Source: Rhynchopus sp. YZ270_cl-10
Taxonomy: Eukaryota; Euglenozoa; Diplonemea; Diplonemida; Diplonemidae
Direction of reading: 5' to 3'
DNA: 64,000 nt
Assembly: GCA_964035575.1 (NCBI GenBank)
Contig: OZ037879.1
Location: 558,001-622,000 of the forward strand
A program made the position numbers and the translations under genes. The notes under the pieces were generated by a model. It was given only the letters and a program-made list of their open reading frames with translations. It did not search any database and was not told the DNA's origin. Below are positions 38,615 through 50,345 of this stretch, one piece after another. Every line of letters begins with the position of its first letter. Position 1 is the stretch's first letter.

Positions 38615-39095
38615 TACACTGACGGGTTTTGACCAAAACCAAGAACTTGTCCATTTCGGCAAATTGACCCCACCACAGAACGGACGGATTCCGAAAATGT
38701 AAATGCCGGTGTTTTCGCGCATTTTCATGTTTCAAGACGTCAGGATCAGGGAGAGAAAATCTGGTTGTGGGATTTACCTTGGCGCTCTTTACCCTACATG
38801 GATTTTGACCAAAACCAAGAATTTGGCCATTTCGGCAAAGTGACCCCACCACAGTGCGGACGGATTCCGGAAATCCCAATCGCGGTATGTTTTCGGGCTG
38901 AAAACCCACTGTTTTTTCAGGGGAAAAAATTGCTTCCAAATGTCGGAATTTTCCGAATTTTCCTGAAAATGACCCTTGTTTACGAGTATGGGTTCATATT
39001 TTGCGAAAATTTAAGTCACTAAAATTTTGTCCATTTTTCCGTATTCACCCCACCACAAGCCGGGATTGGCTCAGAAATGCAACAAAACGCCCCAG
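38615..39095. repeat. Degenerate ~190-bp direct repeats
   Basis: TTTTGACCAAAACCAAGAA, CCATTTCGGCAAA, TGACCCCACCACAG and CGGACGGATTCCG occur at 38.62 and 38.80 kb, with a weaker third unit at 39.03 kb. Single related strings lie at 30.32, 32.50 and 38.46 kb. Confidence 0.65.
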
Positions 39096-39540
39096 AGTTA
39101 GGAAATAGCCTGAAAAGAGGGCAAAATAGGTGAGGGAAAAATTATTTTTTTTTGACTAGTTATTTTTTTTTTGCGTGCGTGCGAACAGATTTTTGGGGAG
39201 CGGTGGGACACTAAACAAGGTTTTTAATTGTGCTACCCTAATTTCTTTTTTTTGAAAACTTAGCTGTATTTGTGTAGACACACGTGGATGAGCTCCAGAT
39301 AACATCAGTTTTTTTTTTTGGGGGGGGTAAGGAGGGAGGGGTTTTCCTAACAAAAATCTATCAAAAAAAAAATCTAGGCAAATATCTCTAAAAAAAAAAA
39401 AGCGAAGTTGATAACGCAAAAAAAAAATGGCTGTAACAAGAATCTAATAGGGGCAAGCGTGAAATTTGAAGAAAATAAATGTTTTATTTTTTCCACTGAA
39501 GTATGGTATTGGGGTGTGGAGTGTGGGGGGGGAAAAAAGG

Positions 39541-39577
39541 TTGACTTGAAATACAACCCGCTCGTGACAGTGTACCT
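39541..39577 (-). repeat. Module C copy 2
   Basis: TTGACTTGAAATACAACCCG then CTCGTGACAGTGTACC. Confidence 0.65.
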
Positions 39578-39654
39578 AAAGAGATAAACAAAGCGGGCAT
39601 CGTCATCGTCGTTTCTATTTTCTTGTCAAGACTTAGTATTCAAAACAAAAAGAA

Positions 39655-39722
39655 GAAGAAATCATAGGATGAACCTAATCCACCCTTGATCACATTCGTT
39701 ATCACACAGCATCATTCACAAA
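39655..39722 (-). repeat. Module A with extra LINE sequence, diverged
   Basis: AATCATAGGATGAACCTAAT, CCACCCTTGATCACATTCG, TTATCACACAGC. The hairpin loop is deleted but the LINE-specific part is kept. It ends 8 bases from the stop codon of the coiled-coil gene. Confidence 0.65.
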
Positions 39723-39729
39723 AAAACTC

Positions 39730-42700
39730 TCAGTTTGTATAGACGTGAGCGGAGTAGGTGCTAAGTCTGCCGATACTGAGGGAAGGTGAAGTTGACCTGG
39801 CACGTGACAGATAGGATGGCGTGGTAGGCGGGGAGCTGGACCTCCCGATCGATGAGTAGCGACCCTGCTGCGACCAACGCGCAAGAAGAATCAGACTGGG
39901 CACGTTTGCGCGGATTTCTTGCACGGTGAGGAGACTGGCCTTTTGCGTTTCACGCATCATATCGTATGCGCAGACGATGTCCCTCAGGGCACGAAGCACC
40001 TGCGCACGCTGATGCCTAGGGATCCCTTCAATCTCTTCGGGGTGAAGCTTCCAGACCTCCCCTGGCTGCAACGTTCTGTCGTGCACTGCCGTCGCCAACA
40101 CGACCTTGAGGGACTGATGCGCCACCTTGAAGATACCCTCCTTATCCTTCGACTCTTTGATCTGCGCTATCTTCAGTGCCATCGAGGAGTCTGCGTGGAG
40201 CACGGTCTCACGGAGCTGCGTCCACTCCTTCCCCACCTCGTAGTCAAACGCCCAATGCTGGATGGGCACCTGGCTGCTATGCGATGGAGTCACCGATCCG
40301 CAGTGAGAACTATAACTCCGTCCCCGCTTTTGGTGGAGAGGGGTCCTGCAGTTGGTGCAGCTTAGTCTTCCCTGAGGCGACGCATACGACCCGTCTGTGT
40401 ACGGTACGCTGACACTCCGCCGAGGGGGGAGGAGAGGTTCCATGTCGTTCGGGATGTCCAAAATTTCGTCTGCCCATTGGCCATTTGGCATTCCGGTAAT
40501 TCCAGGGACCGTTTGTGGGCTGCGTTCTGCCCCAACTGATACAGAGCGTGCCTTAGGGGTGGTGCCCGCATCATTCCTGGATGATCTGTGTGCCTCTGAC
40601 GACATCGACGCCCCTCTCGCCTGTCTATGTGAAAGCAACCCTACCGCGGTGCCTCCATTGGTCAGCACACCACTGCTTAGACTCCTTCGGCGTGCAGAGG
40701 CTGATGCGATGACTGATGCTGCAGCCCTGCTGGTCGCGCGGTTGCCTGCAGCAAGCCCGCCCTGCACCGTGCTGCTTGCGGAAAGCGACCTCACCTTGGT
40801 GCGGGTTGTGGTGGCTCTTGTGGTGGTTTGGCGTGCGTCCTTCTTTTGTGCCTGCTGTGCTTTCTTTACGCCAAGCCGCATCATTCGTGAAATGAACTGT
40901 GGATCCTGCTGCTTCGAAGCCGTCTGCACAGAGGAGGTCTCGCTTCTCGGCGCAGATGGACACCGTTCATTAACAAGGGTGGTCGGCAGCTGTGCAAGCT
41001 TCTCCCTTTCTGCGCGCGCCTTGGCGGCCTCTTCGCGGAGGGCCTCTCGCATTTTGTCCTCCTGCTCCCTCAGTAATTCGTGAAGCTGCTCTCGATCTGC
41101 CACCTCCTTCATCTCAACGTTCGTTCTGCTGTACCCTTCTACCCGCTCGAGGGACATTGTTGCCTCCTTTTGGTGTTGTGCTTCGGTGACGATACGGCGG
41201 TGTTGGCGTTCGATTGTCTGTCGTGTACGTTGCTGCGTGATTTGTGTGGTCGCAACACTGCTTTCACGACGCATGAACGCGAGAGGTGAGTCCCACGAGG
41301 CGGACATCTCTGCTTCCACTTCGACGATGGTCGCGCGCTGGCTGGCTTCCTCGCTGACGCACCAATCGAGCTGGGTGGATATACGCAGAAGCTCTCCGGT
41401 TTCACGCGTTTTGATCTCTTTGCATAGACGCTGCATGGTACGGTTTGCCATACGCAACGCAGTAGACGTCTCCTGTGTCGTCTTCACCGAGGATGCTATC
41501 ACCCCCCAGCTGTCCGCCTCGAGTTCTTCCAAAGAGACTCTGCCGTCCTTCTCTTCGTCGATCGTGGTGGAAATCTGCTTCACCGCAGATTCGGCAGAAT
41601 GAGTGAAAAGGGTTGCCCGAACCGACTGTGCGTCCATGAGACTACGGGAAACCGATTCCGCATTTTCGACAGAAGTTCTTGCATGCGTTTCATCGGAATG
41701 GAGCTGCACCTTCAGGAGAAGCCCTGTTAATGCTGCCTTCTTTTCTTGGCAAATCACAGTAAATGCTGTGCGCTCTAGGGCATCCACCTCGGATCGGCAG
41801 GACTGTTCACTGCGCACGGTGTTGTCATAGTCGTCTAGCAAACGCAGCTCATCCTCCAGGGACATCTGCGCCACCCCACCGGAAAGCTGGGCGGGGGAAA
41901 ATTTTGGTCCACTTCCCACCTCCCACCTCAAGGAGGAGTTGAGGTTCAGCGTTGGGGTGCCCTCTGAGAGCGGAGTCGACACAGCCCCTGAGGTTGCTTC
42001 CATCTCGTCCAAACGCCTCTCCAAACGAGAACACCGCAGCTTCTCTGTCGCAAGACGCTCCCTCAGAAGGACCACCGCATTCGCACACACAAGACACGTC
42101 TGCCTCACCTCCGCTGTGTCACATGGTGTATCACATTCTTCACAATGCACCGCACGACGATGCACCGCCCAATCCTCTTCGTCAACAGCATCAGTCTGCG
42201 TAGTCCGGGTTCTTCCTTTCACCACAACCTGCACACCAACGGAGGTCGTCTCCGTTTCAGTCTTCATCCCATCAAAGAAAGGATAGTACGGCGGCGAGCG
42301 GGGTGCTTCCTTCTCCACTTTTGGAGGTGAATCTGCGATTGGGGCAGCTTCTTGGATGATATCCTTTGCTCGGAGGACGTCGAGCTGTTCTTGCATTCTT
42401 GCGATTTCTTCGTCTCTATCGCGAAGCCCTTCAATGAAGTAGTCACGCTCCGCCATTAAGGCAACATTTTTGGAGTGAAGTTCGGAGTGCCGTGAGGTCG
42501 CCTGCTTCCTCTCTCGCGTGACGTCTGAAATGCGGGTCGTCAACGCGGAGACCTCCGTGGAGTGGTCTTCTTCCCTCTTCCCTGCCTCACGGCGTTCGAC
42601 CTTCAAACGGCGTAGCAGCTGCATCCCATAGTACACACTGCTGTCACGCTCTTCTGCCACCGCAAAAAGCTGGTCCGTGAAGTACGACGTACACGACTTT

Positions 42701-43020
42701 GAACGTCTCTGTGTCGCAACAATTTCTCTTGCAGGGCGACTCCTTTGCCGTACATAGGCACGCGGTACTGACGTACTCGAACACCTCGATGTAGCGCTCA
42801 CCGCAGAACCTCTCGACAATGGTGTGCACAACCTCTCTGTCGTTGGCGTATGAGGCACCACAACCCCCACCCCACGCGACACCGACGGACTGCTCGACAC
42901 AAAGCGTCTCAACGGGGGAAGCCCTGAAGACGCAGACCCCGATGCCCTTCGACGATAATGCGGACTCACACTGCTCAACCGCGGTGGGAGAACCGGCACA
43001 GCGGTGTTTGACGTAGGCAT
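39730..43020 (-). CDS. Large basic coiled-coil protein, unknown function
   Basis: 1096 residues from the ATG at 43020. The frame stays open to 43110 but that part is a C/T-tract artefact without an ATG. Order: an S/R/P-rich basic N-terminus to ~110; coiled coil (LLRRLKVERREAGKREEDHS; EIARMQEQLDVLRAKD) to ~240; a cysteine cluster CEECDTPC...CLVC near 320 that could bind zinc, inside a further helical stretch; long heptad-rich helices (~390-700); a second S/R/T-rich basic segment (~700-900); and a folded-looking end (HWAFDYEVGKEWTQL, GEVWKLHPEEIEGIPRHQR). It resembles cytoskeleton-associated proteins in composition only; no family recognised. Intronless. Confidence 0.72.
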   Translation of the reverse strand: MPTSNTAVPVLPPRLSSVSPHYRRRASGSASSGLPPLRRFVSSSPSVSRGVGVVVPHTPTTERLCTPLSRGSAVSATSRCSSTSVPRAYVRQRSRPAREIVATQRRSKSCTSYFTDQLFAVAEERDSSVYYGMQLLRRLKVERREAGKREEDHSTEVSALTTRISDVTRERKQATSRHSELHSKNVALMAERDYFIEGLRDRDEEIARMQEQLDVLRAKDIIQEAAPIADSPPKVEKEAPRSPPYYPFFDGMKTETETTSVGVQVVVKGRTRTTQTDAVDEEDWAVHRRAVHCEECDTPCDTAEVRQTCLVCANAVVLLRERLATEKLRCSRLERRLDEMEATSGAVSTPLSEGTPTLNLNSSLRWEVGSGPKFSPAQLSGGVAQMSLEDELRLLDDYDNTVRSEQSCRSEVDALERTAFTVICQEKKAALTGLLLKVQLHSDETHARTSVENAESVSRSLMDAQSVRATLFTHSAESAVKQISTTIDEEKDGRVSLEELEADSWGVIASSVKTTQETSTALRMANRTMQRLCKEIKTRETGELLRISTQLDWCVSEEASQRATIVEVEAEMSASWDSPLAFMRRESSVATTQITQQRTRQTIERQHRRIVTEAQHQKEATMSLERVEGYSRTNVEMKEVADREQLHELLREQEDKMREALREEAAKARAEREKLAQLPTTLVNERCPSAPRSETSSVQTASKQQDPQFISRMMRLGVKKAQQAQKKDARQTTTRATTTRTKVRSLSASSTVQGGLAAGNRATSRAAASVIASASARRRSLSSGVLTNGGTAVGLLSHRQARGASMSSEAHRSSRNDAGTTPKARSVSVGAERSPQTVPGITGMPNGQWADEILDIPNDMEPLLPPRRSVSVPYTDGSYASPQGRLSCTNCRTPLHQKRGRSYSSHCGSVTPSHSSQVPIQHWAFDYEVGKEWTQLRETVLHADSSMALKIAQIKESKDKEGIFKVAHQSLKVVLATAVHDRTLQPGEVWKLHPEEIEGIPRHQRAQVLRALRDIVCAYDMMRETQKASLLTVQEIRANVPSLILLARWSQQGRYSSIGRSSSPPTTPSYLSRARSTSPSLSIGRLSTYSAHVYTN

Positions 43021-43130
43021 GACAGCAGGAGAAACGTTTTGTGGTGCAAAAGAGGAGGAAGAAGAAAGGAGCAGGAGGAGGAGGAGGAGGAGAGAGAGAA
43101 AGACTTTCACTACTCCCCAAAAGGGGTGGA
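43021..43130 (-). promoter_or_regulatory. Pyrimidine-rich leader of the coiled-coil gene
   Basis: The sense strand has TCTTTCTCTCTCTCCTCCTC and further CTCCT repeats between 43107 and 43030, then 30 bases to the ATG without an AG. Candidate acceptors are the AGs just upstream of the tract (43104-43120), which would leave the tract in the 5' UTR. Confidence 0.3.
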
Positions 43131-43247
43131 GGGGAGTGTTTATCTGGGTTGAAAAAGTGGTTTTTTTGGGGTGAAAGAGAAAGTAAAAGGGAAATGGTTA
43201 TGTGGGAAATACAACGCCCTCTTCAAGAGGGCCTCTCGTGGGCAGTG

Positions 43248-43412
43248 TACACGACGTTGAAGTAAATTACTTTACTTGTGGTGTTACATGTCATTTTTTT
43301 TTACTTGTGTTTAAGCTGTACGCTTACGTTTTTACGTGTGCTACAAGTAAACTATTTTCAGTAAAATTACATGTAAAACCACAAATAAAGTCATTTACTT
43401 CAACGTCGTGTA
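43248..43412. mobile_element. TACACGACG-family MITE, copy 3
   Basis: The ends TACACGACGTTGAAGTAAAT are inverted, with TA at both edges. The interior has TTACATGTCA, ACTTGTG and CTACAAGTAAAC words. Lies in the 5' flank of the coiled-coil gene. Confidence 0.85.
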
Positions 43413-43827
43413 CTTAAAATAGTGGGGGAGAGGGGGCTTGGTGCAGGTACACAATCATTGTCCCCACAGAATAGGTAAAAAAATAGTAGTTCAGAAGAGG
43501 AAAAAAAGGAGGGGCAAAAAAATCGCTTTTTTTTTCTATGTCGAGAGAGAAGAAGTGGGTATGGGGGTGCTTTTTTAGCGTCTTTGGAGACGAGGGGGCT
43601 GTGCATATTATTTTGGGAAACGAGGGGGGCGGTGGGCAACACAGCTGTAATTTTTTTTTGGCAATTTTTTTTTCGAACGTATCGTGTCTATGTCATTCTA
43701 TCGCCAGCGCTCCCTCGTTTAATTTTGTTTTTCAAAATGGTTGAGGATTTCAAAAAACAAAAAAAAAAAGGACCATCCCAACACAATCATCTGAGCTGTT
43801 AATGCAAGATCAGTTTGCTGAATAAAA

Positions 43828-43886
43828 AGTGAAGTTGAAGTAGTGCAAACGCCTCTGTAACGCAGGCACTGACACTCTCCGCGGGA
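43828..43886 (-). repeat. Module B copy 7
   Basis: AGTGAAGTTGAAGTAGTGCA, AACGCCTCTGTAACGCAGGC, ACTGACACTCTCCGCGGG; like copy 10 it lacks the middle CCGTGCATCGGCGG part. Confidence 0.7.
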
Positions 43887-43951
43887 ATATAAAAAAAAAT
43901 ACACCCATGGTACTACTGCTCTATTCTTTTTTGATTTTCAAAAAAAAAAAA

Positions 43952-44000
43952 GAGAAGTTGAAAGTGCAAACGCCTCACTGTGCATCGCACGCAAGCACTG
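43952..44000 (-). repeat. Module B copy 8
   Basis: AGAAGTTGAAAGTGCAAACG, CCTCACTGTGCATCGCACGC, AAGCACTG. Confidence 0.7.
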
Positions 44001-44304
44001 CCAAACAAATGCATAGGACAAGGATCTGTCACAACACCCCCCCTTTTTTTCCCCCTCCCCCATATCCCCTTCCTCCTCGAGCCACACACCCTTACACCCC
44101 CCCTTCCCCTCCCCTCCCTCTCTCCCCCCCAGCACTTTCGTTGAGAGCGTCAGAAACTCTCAAACCTTACCCCCATTTCTCTCCTCTCTCTTTTACCCCA
44201 AAATTATTTTTTCGTTTTTTTTTGGGCCATTTTTAACCCACCCATTGTTAGATTTTCCCAAACCACAAACCACTTTTTTTTTTCTGGGAGAAAAGAAAAA
44301 ATTT

Positions 44305-47300
44305 TTAGTGGATACCACGTCTGTTGGTTGCTGTGCCGGAGACTCCTTCGACGTTGAGTGATGAAGTTTCCACCGGAACTGCGGGGGCGTCGTAGTGCGA
44401 AGAGGTTGGGGGGAGGGAGGAGTAGTCTGTTGGCTGTGTGGTTGTGGGGGCTTGCTGTGACTCTACTGGGGTAGCCTGTTTCGCGAGATTGTCCGTCTCA
44501 TATGACGCAGCCATCGCATGCTGCAGGTACCCATCATCATAGTAGTCGTCCTCGTCCTCATCCTCATCCCAGTCCTCCGTATAGTCGGCATACATCACCC
44601 CACCCCGTGTAGGCAGTAAAGAGTCCAAGCTCACAGGCTTCATATAAAGCATGGTAAACCCAATAATAAAGAACGGCAGCAGCACCACCCATTTGATAGT
44701 GCTGAAGAAGAACATATTGAAGGAGAGCGTGAAGGTGTCGGAGTATTCGCGGGAGCCTTCGCGCATGACGACGTAGACTGTGCCGTACATCCGGGTTCTG
44801 GGGGCACGGATGATCTCAGCGTGGACCTGTGTTGATTTTTTGGATTTCATTTTTGATTTTTTTGAGTTGTGTTACTAGGGTGACTCTCGCTTTGTTGATA
44901 CAGATCCCAAAACCTTTTTGAAAAAAGTTGGTCGTATTAGTGTATTAGTGGTCATTGTATTTTTTTCTTCTTTTTATCATCATCGCCACCTGATTTTTAC
45001 CCCGCGTATAGGCGCATATGGGCGCCTATACGCACCTGTACGGGGTAAAAATCAGGAGGCATCTTCATTAGGAAAAGAGAAATGGTTATATCCACATACC
45101 CCAGGGAAGTAGTAAATGCGCGAGAAGCTGTCGACCTGGCCGACCCCACCGGACGAGGACTCCTTCTGGACAGCGTAGATCTCCACCTCGTAGCGACGGC
45201 CGTGTTGGCCCATCTTGTGGCTGTGGTGGTGGTGGGTGTTGTTGTGGTGCCGGAATCGAACGACAAGACATAGCCGCAGGTGCACGCTGTACCAAACTGA
45301 TAAAGCAGACCCGCTCATTGCATCAACCAGAGGCCCATCACCCAACCTAGAGATGGGTTCTGATTACTCAAAGACCGAAGACTAAAAAGGGGGCTTTTTT
45401 GCCCTTCTCCAACTAAAAAAACAGACCACCGACACCGCTTCACTGCTTCGTTATCTCGAGGCCATTGGTGCGCGGATGCAAAACGCTACTATACAGGCAC
45501 ATCACACAAAAGTTGACTTGAAATACAACCCTCATGAACAGTGTACCATTGGTACAATGACCGCCCAACCATGCAGTCCATTTCGAGGTTAATCATCTAA
45601 AAAAAAAACAATACCTTTCGCCCCTCTGGTCGACGATCTCGAACATCACCTTGAAGTGGCTGCCAACAACGTCTCTGTGCACACGGGTAGACGGGAGAGC
45701 GTAGATGGCCACATTACCTTCCTTCGCGGTGACGCTGTTCAGACCTTGCACTGCCGAGGTCCATGCCTTGAGGGGGTGGTACTTTGTACGCGTCTGCAGG
45801 GCATACAGGTTTCCGTTCATCGTGGACACGAGGAGGTCTAGCTTGCCGTTTCCATCAAGGTCGTCAGCAAGGACCTGCGCGTAGACGTGCTCACCGATGT
45901 CAACCTTTTCAGTGCACAGCGAACGACCGTCCACGATGTAAAGATGGCCGTCGTGAGCAGGCACCACAATGTGCAGTCCATGAGCTGCCTTCGCCATCCC
46001 GGACATCCCGGATGGTTTCAGGATTGTCGAGTCGCTCTCATATGTGCTGTGCAAATTCACCAACAGCACCGGAGCATGGATCGTCCCCTTCGCCTTCACA
46101 GGGAAGCCCTCCAGAGGCTTCCCGGTCAGCCCGTCCAACGCCCAGATATGTCCAGTTGAGGTGCCCAGCACAACCTCCACCCTACCGTCGCCGTTGATAT
46201 CTCCAATGCGTGGTGTGGCAGAGGAGTACCCTGAGACTCGTGTCTCCCAGAAGCTTTGCCCCATTCTGTGGAGGGAAAGAGAATAGTTATTTCATATACC
46301 CTCATAGTAAAAATAATGTTTTTTCAAAAATAAATTAATAAAAAAATGACCCAAAAGTAACATTTTTTTTGTAACAATTTAATAAAATGTTTTATTCGTT
46401 TTTTTGCAGTTGGGCAAAAAGTAACAAATGTTACAACGTGGTGTGTTCCGGGGTATGGGATTTTACACATCTTCACACATCTTCACAACTCTTCACAACT
46501 TTTCACAAATTTTCACAAATTTTCACAACATAATTTTGGCCATATTTTTGTGAAGAATTGTGAAGAGTTGTGAATAGTTGTGAAAAGTTGTGAAGAGTTG
46601 TGAATTGAAATGAAAATTTGGATGAAAAAAACACAGACGTTGTGAATATTTGTGAAGAGTTGTGAACAGTTGTGAAGAGATGTGAAGAGTTGTGAAGAGT
46701 TGTGAATTGGGAAAACCCCCCCTTTTTTTCTCCAATTCACAACTCTTCACAACTGTTCACAACTCTTCACAAATATTCACAACGTCTGTGTTTTTTTCAT
46801 CCAAATTTTCATTTCAATTCACAACTCTTCACAACTTTTCACAACTATTCACAACTCTTCACAATTCTTCACAAAAATATGGCCAAAATTATGTTGTGAA
46901 AATTTGTGAAAATTTGTGAAAAGTTGTGAAGAGTTGTGAAGATGTGTGAAGATGTGTAAAATCCCATACCCCGGAACACACCACAACGAAAAAATAAAAA
47001 GCCCATGGTTGAAGCACGGGAGTACCATAGGGAACTGGGTTGCTGACCACACCATCCAGGCTGTACCTCAATTTTTTTTTTGCCTGCGGCGCCATTTTCC
47101 CTTTTTTGCTCCGCAAAAAAGGGTTCGTAGAGTGACTCTGTGTAAAAAGCTAGATTTTTACACCATGGGTTTCCGCGCTGTATGCTTTATTAGCCCCCCC
47201 AGTAACATTTTTGTTACGCCTGCGGCGTAACAAAATGTTACAAAAAAATAAAATCCAAAAAATGAAAAAAGTAACAAAATGCAAAAATGTTATAAAAAAA

Positions 47301-50300
47301 ATAAAAATCGCCGAAATAATTTATTTGTAACAATAACATAATTTATACTATGAGGGTACTTTCTTTTCTAAACGAAAAGAAGGTAAGAGAATAGTTGAAA
47401 AATCAGAAAAATGGCAGAAGGGGGAAAGTTGAGCACCAATCTCCAAACCATTTTAACTCAGTGGAGACATGGGGTGTCAACATCAATGACCGGGGTGGGT
47501 TCAGGGTAATGTGTCCCTTCCAAACATATTTACACTACCCTCTGTCAGGTGAGTGACGTTGGGTTGAAATATTTGTGTTTTCTTGTCACGATAGGGGCAT
47601 CGTCTGCCACCTTTCCGAGCAGGGTATCATCCTTTAAGTTGTTGCATAATGAGATTTCTCCAGAAAACAAAATCTCCATTGGGGCATGAGAATGAAGTAA
47701 AAGAGAAGGGGATACCTTGTGAAGCACGCAACGTTGCTCTTCATGTCAGCTACGCAGAGCTCCAGTGTACCGTCCTGGTCGAGGTCCTCCGTCACAGCAG
47801 AGCCTTGGATGTCTGCCATCATCAGGGGGAAGCCGTTGCGCTGCACACCGTCGTGGTTGAAGACGTAGATAAATCCCTGTGTGTAAGAGAGAGGGTGGTA
47901 TGACGTTTTTAGCTTTTTTTGGTACCATTTTGTTCTTTTTTGAGAGACAGTATGATCGATAAGTACAGCGGGCACAAAGACTCACCAGTCTTTGGTAACA
48001 ACAAAAAAAAAACCCCCTCCAAAAAACCAGTGTAAACGGTAACATCATCGACGTGGACAAGGACGCCGGCAAAGACGGCGACGACTGCGCACCGGCCGCG
48101 CAGACGCAGAGCCCACTACACTTCTTCACGAAGGCAGAGAGGGCCGAGCGTTTTGCCTGCGTCTCGGGGGTATGCGGGGTTGACAGACCCCCAGGCAAGA
48201 TGGGTACAGCGCTTCATCAGGACAACGTACGACCTATCTATGAGTCTGTCACCTTCGCGCAAATATGAGAAAATCTACAAACAGGACAATGGCGTACTTG
48301 CAAGCCCACAACCCCTTTTCCTCCACCCTCTCATTTGACGGTGGTCAGGTTGGGGGGTCATTATATTATTGGCGCCAGGTGTGGCGGATTCTGGCAGGAA
48401 CCCGCACTCATCGCAGGAGGTGAAACCCCGGATCACACTGTCATTGCACCCTTGCTTGACGAGAAGATAGATAAGATGAAGGACGCATATCTCATGATCG
48501 ACCAAGCGTCTTATAATTTAAAAGCTTTGACGTTGTTGAAAAACAAGATCTTCGTACTCTATTGCGTTGGACATGCAGTTGCGAATGTGCTGAAAACACA
48601 CTTGAAAAGGAAAGAAGGCCGCGTATATAGGTTAGTAACCTTACTGCGCCAGGCCTTTTTTTCAGGCCGAGTTATAATACGCCATATAATACGTAAGTTC
48701 GCAATAAAGCTTAAAAAGTCTATGATGTATGAGATGAACCTAAGCCTCTGCTTAGTTGTCACCAAAAAAGGGTTGTCATATAGCTGCCTTTGTGCAGAAC
48801 ACTCTACACACGGCAGAAGACGCCCTGCCAGGAGGGAAGCTGGATACCTGTGAGGTGGTCACGACAATCTCAAGCGTGCTGTCTGTCCCGTCCAGGTCAA
48901 CCACGGTAGGGGAGGAGTGGATGTAGGCTGGGTGCTTCACCTGTGTGATGTGAGGGGATAATTGGGACAAAGAAATGTGGGCTTTTTGTTGTGATTAAGG
49001 TGTGTGAAAAGAAAAGACGATCCTTAGCCTTCATCTTCATCAAATAGATGACGTGGTTCCAGGGTATGATGATTAGTAAATAACGGGACAAACGAGGTTT
49101 TGCATACGTAGTTGGTGGTCATGTCAAGCTGCTTCGACCACAACACAGTGCCGTTGAGGGACATGACGACAAGCCCACCTGCAATGTAGTTGTCAGGGTC
49201 CAGGTTAAGCTCCTTGAGCTGGTCGGCCTCATCGCTAGACTTGTCGAAGTAGTAAGACACTGTCATCACGATCTCGTTCACACCGTCCAGGTCCAGGTCG
49301 CAGATCTACAGGGGTTGAAGAGGGGGTGTGATGTGGGAAGGAGAGGGGAACTTGAAAGATGGATGTGCCTCTCGTACACCATCTTTCTTGAAGAAAAAGT
49401 GAAAGATTCGTTCCGTAGTAGCTGGCATCATTCTGACGGTGCGCTTAGTGACGCAATAAGAATAAAGAAAGAAAGGTTGGCAAGATGCATGTGTCTCGTG
49501 TGGATCACATATTGCTAAAAGCTGGTAAAAAATCTCAAGGTAAATCACAAATAACTGTTTTGCATACGACCGGGGTTTCAAGAATATGCGGGGGAAGCAG
49601 GATCTCGTCTGTGTGCGTCTCTCTGTACTTCATATAGTCAAAGCGCGACTGGTCCAGGGGGTCCTCTTCCAGGATCTGTGGGGGTGTGAATAAAAAAAAG
49701 AATATTTGTTTTGTTTGTCCGTCAAGAGCTGCGCCAGATGTTCTCTTTGCCCTTTTGAAGGTGAGCCAAACGCCAAAGGCGTCGTCCTCCGTCACACTCT
49801 CGACTGTGGCATCCTTGAGCTCACAGCCCCGACAGCCCTCAAAAAAATACGCGTGCAGTAAATGCCACCGAAAAGGGTGTGTCAGAGATGAGACGTTGAG
49901 AACGCAGGTAAGTGTAGCACAAAGAAAAGTTTATGCCCCCCTGCTTAGTGTGCCTTGAAAAACAGGGAAGTATGGTCGGGGTGTACCTTCTTGAAGCGGT
50001 CGTTGAGCGGGTGGTACAGGAAGCTCATGGCCTTCGCAGCCTCGTCGCTGTACCAGCCTTCGGTGCCGGCAGCGACACGGACAGCGGGCTCTGCGTTGTC
50101 TGTGTGTGGTTGGGGTGGTGTTCGCGGTACGCTGATAACGTGTCGAATGCGGTTAATACGCCACAAAAGCAGCAGACTTCAAGGTGGCTCTTCATGGAAG
50201 TATAGAGGCAGGTGGACATACCATAGTCAAAGCGGTCGTACGCTTCGCCGTCGTGCTCCCCTTCCTGAAGCAGGTGGCGGGATGCAAAGGCAGAGGCGGG

Positions 50301-50309
50301 TGAGCCTTG

Positions 50310-50345
<36 letters not shown>

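Larger units (their letters stand above)
37676..39239. mobile_element. 1.56-kb inverted-repeat element
   Basis: The ends AGGGTAGCACAATTAAAAA then TTGTTTAGTGTCC are inverted over about 34 bp with two or three differences. A further string, GCGAACAGATTTTTGG, lies just inside both ends but in direct orientation. Inside are a half copy of element E (38.55 kb) and repeats of GTGACCCCACCACAG...CGGACGGATTCCG. Target duplication unclear; no transposase. Confidence 0.65.
43413..44304. other. Intergenic region between the coiled-coil and DEX1-like genes
   Basis: Two module B copies and a C-rich stretch (44.03-44.13 kb). No coding region supportable. Confidence 0.55.

Noticed and set aside
44305-44850. 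Stand-alone small membrane protein
   Set aside because: A CAG acceptor at 44827, matching phase and DEX1-type sequence make it the last exon of the upstream gene.
46447-46980. Regular TTCACAACTC spacing as a CRISPR-like array
   Set aside because: Repeats are contiguous and degenerate with no spacers, form a foldback, and lie in a eukaryotic intron.
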